This document shows, in pieces, positions 1 through 6,849 of a stretch of DNA of 22,632 bases. The notes beneath the pieces are model-generated. The model saw nothing but the letters and a program-made list of their open reading frames with translations. It was not told the origin of the DNA and did no database searches. The stretch is taken from assembly GCA_002502625.1 (NCBI GenBank), contig DAPV01000059.1, forward strand, positions 1-22,632. The letters are read 5' to 3'. Position 1 is the stretch's first letter, and every line of letters begins with the position of its first letter. Both the position numbers and the translations under genes were made by a program. The DNA is from Euryarchaeota archaeon UBA125 (GTDB lineage Archaea; Thermoplasmatota; Poseidoniia; Poseidoniales; Thalassarchaeaceae).

Positions 1-45
1 GTAGTGCACCGCCGCGACCATGTCTTTGTCAATGACTGCTGTCAT
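1..45 (-). CDS. Possible start of a gene running off the left edge (partial, unidentified)
   Basis: On the minus strand the frame from ATG at 45 is open to the window edge (MTAVIDKDMVAAVHY). It is the only minus-strand frame without a stop in this stretch. The same frame is also open upstream as far as the TGA that ends the neighbouring exporter gene at 130-132, giving 43 sense codons in all with a plausible mix of charged and hydrophobic residues. So this may be the 5' end of the next gene, or an extension of the exporter frame interrupted by TGA. The stretch looks more GC-rich than the DNA to its right. The product cannot be named from so few residues. A mirror frame on the plus strand (1-141) is also open, so the strand is not certain. 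Confidence 0.3.
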   Translation of the reverse strand, partial: MTAVIDKDMVAAVHY

Positions 46-129
46 GACCGGTTCGCGGCGAGCGTCCCTTCTAATTGTGTGGGTTCGAATAGTTTCTCCA
101 TTCGGCCCATAGTCGGTCTTAATTTCAGT

Positions 130-1323
130 TCAAATGAATAAAATTAATCCAGTAATAATTGCCGGGAGAGCCGTATGAAAAGTTGCCCAGAGAGATGCTG
201 CTCTATGTCTCACCAAAAGTGGGAAAAGTGCATCGCCATCTTGAGAAATAGCATTTGAAACAAGGCCAGGGAATCCAAGTATTCCTTCTACATAGCTTGT
301 CATGATAATGATTTGAGGCCCACATCCTGGAATCACTCCTACTAAAGCAGCAACAAAGATTGCCCCTACTCCTGCACCATATGCTACCAAACTAGATTCA
401 TCTATTCCTCCGAATAACATACTGAATTCAAAAACAAAATAGGCTATAAGAACCCAGAAAGTCACAAAAGACGTTTCTGATGCAGCATGAATTGTCGTCT
501 CTCTCAGCGAATCTAATTTGTCACCAATACTTGCTTCACTATCATCTCCTAAAATTGAGCGTTGACCCAAGAAAATAGTTACTGAAAGTAAGGTCCCCAA
601 CAAACCAACCCATGAAATGAAACCGCCCATCGTTGTAGGATCTAAATTCAAACCACCGTCGTCTAAATCGAGTGACGGGCCTCCGTCTACCGCACCCCAA
701 TAAAGTAGTAAAATAGCAAATACTAGACCTACTAAAGTTACGGCCCACCAAATCAAATATCCTTGATGAACTATACGATAGGAAAAACCATCTGGTTCTT
801 CTCTAGGCAATTCTTGTCGAACATCATATTCTTCATCGGAGATATTCTCAGATATTTCGTCGGCAATTTCTGGTCCAAATCTACCCAATGGAGAACTGGG
901 AGTAATACGGATGAAATCAATTCCTATTCCCCATATTACTCCTACAACAAATGAAATGAGATGAACGAGTAAAACAGGAACGATTAGATCAGGATTCGCT
1001 ATAGCCCCTCCGATTAATACAAACGCAGAATCACCTAATGTTGCAATTAAGGTTGCTACAACTGTACCATATGAGACATATCCTCTCGCATATAGAGGCA
1101 TCATTACAATAGCTCCACCACAACCTGGAGTAAGTCCCATCAACGCTCCAATAATTGGTTGTAATTTGGTCTTAGATCTAATCCAATCAACAAAACGACC
1201 TGCAGTAACATATTGTATCCAACTGAATAAAAGAACCATTGCTGCAACAAAAACTGTTACTGCAAGAAATGCATCACGCATCGAACGTAAGACGATATCG
1301 ATGATCTCGGATGATGTCGCCAT
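130..1323 (-). CDS. Putative 10-TM heavy-metal / manganese exporter (ArsP_2-type permease)
   Basis: Predicted polytopic inner-membrane transporter of 397 residues with about ten hydrophobic segments. They fall in two halves separated by an acidic hydrophilic loop (about 140-185). Each half carries a matching Pro-Gly-Cys-Gly signature: LTPGCGGAIVMMPLY at about 64-78 and IPGCGPQIIIMTSY near 335. Each is followed by a helix containing a GDS or GDA acidic motif (TLGDSAF; SQDGDALFP). Such an internal repeat with a PGCG motif is what I know from the putative manganese transporter / ArsP_2 heavy-metal exporter family. The substrate is not proven by sequence. The start ATG at 1323 has no clear Shine-Dalgarno, and an AT-rich element about 28 nt upstream (1349-1353) would fit leaderless transcription. 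It is divergent from xdhC across 38 nt. Beyond its TGA the same frame stays open to the window edge. Confidence 0.8.
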   Translation of the reverse strand: MATSSEIIDIVLRSMRDAFLAVTVFVAAMVLLFSWIQYVTAGRFVDWIRSKTKLQPIIGALMGLTPGCGGAIVMMPLYARGYVSYGTVVATLIATLGDSAFVLIGGAIANPDLIVPVLLVHLISFVVGVIWGIGIDFIRITPSSPLGRFGPEIADEISENISDEEYDVRQELPREEPDGFSYRIVHQGYLIWWAVTLVGLVFAILLLYWGAVDGGPSLDLDDGGLNLDPTTMGGFISWVGLLGTLLSVTIFLGQRSILGDDSEASIGDKLDSLRETTIHAASETSFVTFWVLIAYFVFEFSMLFGGIDESSLVAYGAGVGAIFVAALVGVIPGCGPQIIIMTSYVEGILGFPGLVSNAISQDGDALFPLLVRHRAASLWATFHTALPAIITGLILFI

Positions 1324-1350
1324 CAGTCTTCCTAAGGGACTATGGACGAT

Positions 1351-1372
1351 AATGTTAGCCTATGCTAACTTT
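1351..1372. promoter_or_regulatory. 22-bp inverted repeat between divergent exporter and xdhC genes (candidate operator)
   Basis: AATGTTAGCCTATGCTAACTTT is a dyad with perfect 6-bp arms GTTAGC/GCTAAC around CTAT, plus two further matching A:T pairs outside a single mismatch. It lies at the start side of both divergent genes. It overlaps the weak TATA-like ATAAT (1349-1353) that would serve the exporter, and it covers the outermost ATG of xdhC. The GTTAGC/GCTAAC arms resemble the core of DtxR/IdeR/MntR-type operators (TTAGGTTAGSCTAACCTAA). That would suit a metal exporter, but this is inference. Confidence 0.4.
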
Positions 1373-2294
1373 CCCTCAAACTCAAACCCAAGAACCTTCT
1401 GGCAATGTCATGACTGCGCGCACTATGGCTTGGGCTTTGGAAAGGCTCGAACTAGGAGAGAGTGTCGCACTTGCAAGTGTTGTGGAATCTCAAGGGTCAG
1501 TACCTGGGAAGGTTGGAGCAAAAATTGCAGTTTCAGAAAATGGGGAACGACATGGGACTGTTGGAGGAGCGGGACTAGAAGAGAAAATAATCTCACACCT
1601 TACTGACATCATTAAAAGTGAAGCTTCTCCCGGAATACATAGATTTCAACTTAGGAAAGAAGCCATGCAAAATACCAGTAAGGGTATTGAAGTAACCCCT
1701 CTCAACAGTCTATGTGGGGGGGTAGTTACAATCGTCAGTGAATTTCTCAATGCCTCGCCTCACGTTCTTTTAGCAGGTGGAGGACACTGTGCTATTGCAA
1801 TTGGTAAAATGGCACATGTTCTTGATTGGAGAATAAGCATAATGGATACCAGAGAAGAGTACGTTTCTGAGGATCATCATCCTAAAGCAATCGAACGAAT
1901 TCATAGCTCTCCTGAAAATTTCCTAGAGCGAGAAAATCCCACATCTTTAGCTAGATTCTCACATATTCTAATCATGGGACATGATTGGGCAATTGACCAA
2001 AATCTTCTGTTAGGAATTATGGGAAAAATGCATAATAAAGAATGGAATACAACTGTTGGGACTATAGGAAGTAAAGCAAAATGGAATTCATTCTCTTCTG
2101 CAGCTAAAGAAAAGGGAATTGATTCTTTAATTCTTAATCAAATTCTTTGCCCTATTGGAGTAGATATTAGCGCAGAATCACCTGAAGAAATCGCTATCGC
2201 TGTATGTGCTCAAATCATCGATGAAAGAGCGCGTTCACTTCGTGGTGAAACTAAAATCAAACATTCAGGGTGGAGATCTATTCTGACTGAGTAG
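1362..2294 (+). CDS. xdhC: XdhC-family molybdenum hydroxylase maturation protein
   Basis: Predicted cytosolic maturation factor that in characterised bacteria binds molybdenum cofactor, promotes its sulfuration and inserts it into xanthine-oxidase-family enzymes. The N-terminal XdhC domain covers about residues 20-125, with GSVPGKVGAKIAV (45-57), GTVGGAGLEEKII (65-77) and the conserved CGG (118-120). A Rossmann-like half follows, beginning LLAGGGHCAIAIG (136-148). It ends in the family signature PIGVDISAESPEEIA (264-278). At 310 residues it is slightly shorter than typical bacterial XdhC. The outermost ATG (1362) falls inside a dyad and has no ribosome site; ATG at 1410 (residue 17) is a credible alternative that removes only a low-complexity leader. 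Its likely client is the molybdenum hydroxylase encoded at 6246-10628. The 3' end overlaps the convergent giant membrane gene by 17 nt. Confidence 0.88.
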   Translation: MLTFPQTQTQEPSGNVMTARTMAWALERLELGESVALASVVESQGSVPGKVGAKIAVSENGERHGTVGGAGLEEKIISHLTDIIKSEASPGIHRFQLRKEAMQNTSKGIEVTPLNSLCGGVVTIVSEFLNASPHVLLAGGGHCAIAIGKMAHVLDWRISIMDTREEYVSEDHHPKAIERIHSSPENFLERENPTSLARFSHILIMGHDWAIDQNLLLGIMGKMHNKEWNTTVGTIGSKAKWNSFSSAAKEKGIDSLILNQILCPIGVDISAESPEEIAIAVCAQIIDERARSLRGETKIKHSGWRSILTE

Positions 2295-5200
2295 AACCAC
2301 CAATAGATTCCCATTGGACGCTGACAACTCCAGCATCATCTATTCGAATAATTGGAACGAAACCAGGATTTCCTGTTGCAACAACACTTGCAATACGTGA
2401 AACCATCCCACCAGTAATCTCCATTTGTAAATCTGAACCAAAAATAGGGAATCTCACATCTGACACTTTTCTTGATATTCCTTTAATTTCGTCTTGAACT
2501 ATTTCTTCAACTGTTTCAGTATCTATTGATGCTGCCTCACGAGCCTTTTCTTCTCTATCTTGGATATTATCGTCAGCTTCTTCTTCCTCTTCTTCTGATT
2601 CAGTGATAGTTGCAGGCAGATTATTGGCTTTATCAGATTCATAAATTTCTTCTTGATCTAATGCAGGTAAAGTACCTCCTAACCCTGTTACTTCTAGAAC
2701 CTTAACAGGATCTAAATGTCCTACTCCATCTTCTTTTACTGAACCCATACCCAATCCTCCTCTGGCAGAATACATGATGCCTTGAGCAATCATAGTCATA
2801 GCTGCTAAGAACAAAGCAACAATTCCGAATAATTCACCTAATTCGAATCCAGTGAATATGATTCCAACTGGTAATCCAAATAAACTCATTAATCGTCTCC
2901 ATCCATCATTTCGATTGAATCCTAGGACTAAATGGTGCCCAAAAACAGTTACCATTGCAAATCCCGATAATGCTGCTAAATCCTGTCCCTGGAAAGAATT
3001 GTGACCGTCAACAAAGAATAGAACTCCCGAAAGTGCATATATTGTTCCAATTGTACCCGTTGCCCAACCAGTATCTGATTCTCCAATTTCATTTTCAAAA
3101 ATATATGACTTGTACAGTTGATATATTCCAGAGACTACTAGAACAAGGGTTGCCAGGTGAGTCCATCCTTCGTCCAGAGAATAATCGTAAGTAGTGTGAT
3201 CAAGTAATTCAGCCAAAAAGAAGGTCATTGGCAACACCCATATTCTGAGTCCAATAACGGATCTATTTCTATACAAATCATATGCTAATATAGACATCAT
3301 AAAAACTCGAATCGAGGGTAAGAAATCATACATCTCTTCAGAAGGAAATACGATAAATGCAGTATATCCAAGCAACCGGTTGTAAATACCAAACGGAGAG
3401 AAACTTGAGGGAGTTTCCCCTAAATTAAAATCATCATTTAATTGAACTCTATCGGTCTGAATCCACCTATGTAAATCACCTCTGAGATAAACTATGTATT
3501 GTACAAATGAGATAACACCAAACGTCATCAACGCCCCAGTATACGGTTGAAGGGTTGTGAGTCCACTCTCTACAGACATTTCCATGATACAAAATGCAGA
3601 CCACATTGCCGCAAATGGATTGAACCAAAACCATCCTAGGTAGCCACTCCTTAGTGCAGCAAAGGTAGCAAATATAGTCAAAATTGGAGGCACATAACGT
3701 CCATCAGGAACGATGACTGCAACAATAATTAGTATCCAAAAAATTGGAAGATAAGGAGTATATTCTGACTTTGCAATTGTGATTTTTCTATGTCTAACTA
3801 CAGATATTACACACATTATTGCAAGTAATATCGTTGTCCATCTTGGGAGAACGCTTTCACCAAGAAGATTAGAGGTCTCACCAAGATAAGGAATTTGTTC
3901 AAGAATACCCCATACCAAATTATGATTTTGAAAACCAGAAGTGGAAACTACTCCAATCAATAAAACGACGGGTGCAACAAGGATTTGGATAAATCCATGT
4001 TGATATCTAATACTTCGATCAGCAACAACTAGTAAGACGGTGAGAGCCCATAATCCTCCTGAAATATCGAAAATAGATGCTACAAGAAGAACGAGTAGCA
4101 CTCCACTATCTGTTTGACGTTCCTCTGGAGTAACCTTTCCTGTAGCTTGATATCGGTAACTGATTGCCAATAAACAGGAAATTAATGCAACTTCTCGAAT
4201 AATGGCTCCAGTAAGAGTTGGTTGATCAGTTACACCTGTTAGAAAAAGAAGCGTTAGACTTCCCAATGCTGCCATCATTCGACTGTATGGTGTCTTAACC
4301 TCGAATGCACCTGCTTCATGAGCACCAAGAGCTACAGTAGCAATAAACAAAAATAATCTAATTTCATTAATTGGAAAACTTACTGATTCGGCTACTGTTG
4401 ATTCAGAAAGGCCAATGAATTGAGCTAGCAACAGTAATAGAAAAACGGCACCTAATGAAAGACGCGTACCTGGATCAGCACTCCAAGTTGCATTAACATC
4501 CCAACACTCTTTTTCCCTTATTGGGAAACAAATGATATGAATTGCCAGTGCAGAGATGGGTAAGATAAACAAAACATATGGATTGGAAGTACCTCCCTCA
4601 CCTACAGATGCTGGTCCAGAAGAGAACGATGTAATCAATATAGCAAGTAATGGGAGAAATAATTCCCAAGTAGGTACATGTTCTTCATCTGAAGCGGCTC
4701 TTACTCTCAAGAATAGAGAAGTGAGTGCTGCGGCTATAACCACAGATGAAAAAATAGGATCTGCGTCTATCAATACTGCAGGAGTAAGTGAACCGATTAC
4801 TGCCAAGCCGCCAACCATAGACGAATGGAATCTACCTTCCGAAGTTTGCCAAATGGAGAGAATTACCAAAATGGGGAAAATTCCATAGAACAGTAAATCA
4901 CTTGCTTCAATCGCTCCAAACAATGTATCTGATGAATCGCCTACAATTAATGAGCTAAACCACCAAGAGGCAGCTAACGCTGCAAATGTACCCATTACTA
5001 CCCAATCTCGAGCATGATCTCTAGTTGCAAGATATACAAATGCAACAATCCCTACACACCAAGCAATAGCAGAACCTTCACCATGTAACATTGCGATTGC
5101 AAGGGCTAAACCGATAGGCATAGCCGGTGTTCTTTGCATGTATGTAGAGCCAAACCAACCAACTAGAAGTGCTGCCCATAATACAAATGAAAGATCGTAT

Positions 5201-6108
5201 GGTGGATTTGAAATTGTTACTCCTCCGAAAAGGAACGATTCTCCTGATGAAATGAATTGTGCAAGTAATATTGCACCTACAATGAAACCTGAGCTATTCT
5301 CAATCATTTTTCGATCCAACGATTTATCAATTGCAGTAATTCCTGTAATTATCACTATAGGAACGAGTAATCCAATAGCATCAATACCAAATTCTGCAAT
5401 TGATGACAAAAGTAGGGGGAAAAGAGTAGCCGAACCCGCTGAAATTAGGAAAAGTTGAGCCCTATCTAGACGTAATGAGATAATGATTGATGATGTAAGT
5501 AAAGTGATGTAACCTAAAGAGGTCCACATACCTAAACCAGATGCTGTCCAATCCTCCCAAATACTCATCACACTAAGAGCCATACATATCGGTGCCAATA
5601 CCAAGACAGTACGAACAGTGTTCCCTAAGCCATGTCTTTCTGATTGCCAAACACCTATCAGAACCGCACTCAATACTGATAAGGCTTGAACAAATGTCAT
5701 CCAGTCTGGTATCCAATCTACTTCCCCATTACCAATACCTGGAGAAATAAGACTTACTTCTTGAACCAAAAACCAAATACTGAATCGACTGAGCCAAACC
5801 ATCGATAATGTACCAAAAACAACAGCTGTACTTCCAAGATAATCTGGAAAAACCCCTTCGAAAGTTGGTATTTTTTCTCTCTTCATTAATTCAAGAAAAA
5901 CAATTACCCCTAGAGAAGTAGCACCCAATAAACATCCTAACAGCAAATAAGCATAATCAGAGTCGACTTGAACAGTAGTAACATAGAAAATAGCAGCAGC
6001 AAGTAAAATGCTACCACCGATAATAGATGCTAACATTCCCATTTTTGCTGCATCCATCTCAGAGGAACTTAGCACAGTAGTCGTAAGAGGGCCACTTTGG
6101 TCGGTCAT
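2278..6108 (-). CDS. Giant polytopic membrane protein of unknown function (1276 aa)
   Basis: I do not recognise a family. Almost the whole chain to about residue 1110 is a succession of hydrophobic segments separated by short loops, by eye around thirty or more transmembrane helices. Longer hydrophilic loops occur only at intervals. The C-terminal part is soluble: an acidic run (SESEEEEEEADD type, near 1165-1180), a probable helical stretch rich in Glu/Lys, then a small domain starting around SDVRFPIFGSDLQMEITGG that ends the protein. The architecture is faintly like DUF2339-type bacterial proteins, but I see no motif that proves it. The gene is solitary on its strand. ATG at 6108 has no Shine-Dalgarno, and a TATA-like box lies about 26 nt upstream, suggesting a leaderless transcript. 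It overlaps xdhC tail to tail by 17 nt and is divergent from the molybdenum hydroxylase operon. A structural, transport or envelope role cannot be told apart from sequence. Confidence 0.85.
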   Translation of the reverse strand: MTDQSGPLTTTVLSSSEMDAAKMGMLASIIGGSILLAAAIFYVTTVQVDSDYAYLLLGCLLGATSLGVIVFLELMKREKIPTFEGVFPDYLGSTAVVFGTLSMVWLSRFSIWFLVQEVSLISPGIGNGEVDWIPDWMTFVQALSVLSAVLIGVWQSERHGLGNTVRTVLVLAPICMALSVMSIWEDWTASGLGMWTSLGYITLLTSSIIISLRLDRAQLFLISAGSATLFPLLLSSIAEFGIDAIGLLVPIVIITGITAIDKSLDRKMIENSSGFIVGAILLAQFISSGESFLFGGVTISNPPYDLSFVLWAALLVGWFGSTYMQRTPAMPIGLALAIAMLHGEGSAIAWCVGIVAFVYLATRDHARDWVVMGTFAALAASWWFSSLIVGDSSDTLFGAIEASDLLFYGIFPILVILSIWQTSEGRFHSSMVGGLAVIGSLTPAVLIDADPIFSSVVIAAALTSLFLRVRAASDEEHVPTWELFLPLLAILITSFSSGPASVGEGGTSNPYVLFILPISALAIHIICFPIREKECWDVNATWSADPGTRLSLGAVFLLLLLAQFIGLSESTVAESVSFPINEIRLFLFIATVALGAHEAGAFEVKTPYSRMMAALGSLTLLFLTGVTDQPTLTGAIIREVALISCLLAISYRYQATGKVTPEERQTDSGVLLVLLVASIFDISGGLWALTVLLVVADRSIRYQHGFIQILVAPVVLLIGVVSTSGFQNHNLVWGILEQIPYLGETSNLLGESVLPRWTTILLAIMCVISVVRHRKITIAKSEYTPYLPIFWILIIVAVIVPDGRYVPPILTIFATFAALRSGYLGWFWFNPFAAMWSAFCIMEMSVESGLTTLQPYTGALMTFGVISFVQYIVYLRGDLHRWIQTDRVQLNDDFNLGETPSSFSPFGIYNRLLGYTAFIVFPSEEMYDFLPSIRVFMMSILAYDLYRNRSVIGLRIWVLPMTFFLAELLDHTTYDYSLDEGWTHLATLVLVVSGIYQLYKSYIFENEIGESDTGWATGTIGTIYALSGVLFFVDGHNSFQGQDLAALSGFAMVTVFGHHLVLGFNRNDGWRRLMSLFGLPVGIIFTGFELGELFGIVALFLAAMTMIAQGIMYSARGGLGMGSVKEDGVGHLDPVKVLEVTGLGGTLPALDQEEIYESDKANNLPATITESEEEEEEADDNIQDREEKAREAASIDTETVEEIVQDEIKGISRKVSDVRFPIFGSDLQMEITGGMVSRIASVVATGNPGFVPIIRIDDAGVVSVQWESIGGSTQSE

Positions 6109-6131
6109 TGGTTAGTTATGAATTAATAGAG

Positions 6132-6137
6132 ATATAA
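6132..6137 (-). promoter_or_regulatory. TATA-like box for the giant membrane protein gene (leaderless)
   Basis: On the minus strand the sequence reads TGGTTATATCTC, with TTATAT centred about 26 nt upstream of ATG 6108. That is the usual archaeal TATA-to-start-site distance, so transcription would begin at or next to the start codon. No Shine-Dalgarno is visible before this ATG. Confidence 0.5.
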
Positions 6138-6196
6138 CCAATATCCCGAATTACAAAAATAATGAACAATTATTACTCCATATTACAACTCTCAGA

Positions 6197-6208
6197 ACAA
6201 TAAAACCC
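6197..6208 (+). promoter_or_regulatory. Possible TATA-like element for the molybdenum hydroxylase operon
   Basis: The 137-nt divergent intergenic region (6109-6245) is AT-rich. On the plus strand an AACAATAAAACC stretch lies about 40 nt upstream of ATG 6246, which would give a short 5' leader. The match to an archaeal TATA box is weak, and nothing else of note was seen in this region. Confidence 0.25.
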
Positions 6209-6245
6209 TAATGCTCAAAGATGTGGTTCTCTTGGATGGGACTAC

Positions 6246-6845
6246 ATGTCATCTCACATCCATATTCCAATGGTCCCGTCGGGCCCAATGGAGACATGGA
6301 CTGGGACAGTAAATGGGAAGGAAGAGATTCATTTAGCACATGGTCATTCGATTCTACTTGATGTCCTCAGAGATAAAATAGGGGCTTTAGGGGTCAAAAG
6401 AGGATGCGACATGGGAACATGTGGATGTTGTGCAGTTTTGGTAGATGGTGTTCCAAAATTATCATGCCTAACCTTAGCCTTTGAAGCAGAAGGAACGCAG
6501 ATTACAACTGTAGAAGGATTAGCTGATGGGCATCATCTACATCCTATTCAGCAATGCTTTGCAGATCATGGAGGAAGTCAATGTGGATTTTGCACTCCCG
6601 GTTTCTTGGTTGTAAGTGCAGCCTTATTAGAAAATAATGATGATCCAACTGAAGATGAAGTCAAAGAAGCAATAGAAGGGAATCTTTGTCGATGTACAGG
6701 ATATCAACAAATTGTTACTTCTGTAATGGAAGCAGGAAAAATGCTCCGAGAAGGAGTTAGCGGAGATGATCGTACTGAACCTGCATCAGACCCACATCCA
6801 ATAGGCCCTGATGAACCATCATTACCACCGGGGGATGCGAGGTGA
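6246..6845 (+). CDS. Molybdenum hydroxylase small subunit, two [2Fe-2S] clusters (HcrC/CoxS-like)
   Basis: Electron-transfer subunit of a heterotrimeric xanthine-oxidase-family enzyme, 199 residues. The plant-type ferredoxin domain has C54-x4-C59-x2-C62 followed by C74. The all-helical second domain has C113-x2-C116 (CGFCTPG) and C148-x-C150 (NLCRCTGY). These are the two standard [2Fe-2S] ligand sets of this family. The family's small subunits are usually about 150-165 residues; here the first 15 or so residues and a Pro/Asp-rich tail after about 170 are extra. It is the first gene of a three-subunit operon, and its stop lies 4 nt before the large-subunit start. The start ATG 6246 is the outermost; ATG at 6270 or 6288 would also leave the domain intact. 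Together with the Cys-rich FAD subunit, the complex looks most like 4-hydroxybenzoyl-CoA reductase, but this subunit alone does not give the substrate. Confidence 0.92.
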   Translation: MSSHIHIPMVPSGPMETWTGTVNGKEEIHLAHGHSILLDVLRDKIGALGVKRGCDMGTCGCCAVLVDGVPKLSCLTLAFEAEGTQITTVEGLADGHHLHPIQQCFADHGGSQCGFCTPGFLVVSAALLENNDDPTEDEVKEAIEGNLCRCTGYQQIVTSVMEAGKMLREGVSGDDRTEPASDPHPIGPDEPSLPPGDAR

Positions 6846-6846
6846 T
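6839..6846 (+). promoter_or_regulatory. Ribosome binding site that fixes the large-subunit start
   Basis: GAGGTGAT, a near-perfect complement to the archaeal 16S rRNA 3' end, stands 3 nt before ATG 6850. It overlaps the stop codon of the small subunit (TGA 6843-6845). It argues for ATG 6850 over the outer ATG at 6811. Confidence 0.75.
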
Positions 6847-6849
6847 ATC

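Noticed and set aside
78..92. GGGTTCGAAT resembling a tRNA T-loop
   Set aside because: No matching T-stem pairing, acceptor stem or anticodon arm could be found around it.
1..141. Open plus-strand frame ending at TAA 139-141
   Set aside because: It is the mirror of the minus-strand frame in the same codon register, is Cys/Ser-rich and less protein-like, and would overlap the exporter gene end.
6811..6849. Outer ATG 6811 as the start of the large Mo subunit
   Set aside because: It would overlap the small subunit by 35 nt and has no ribosome site, whereas GAGGTGAT precedes ATG 6850.
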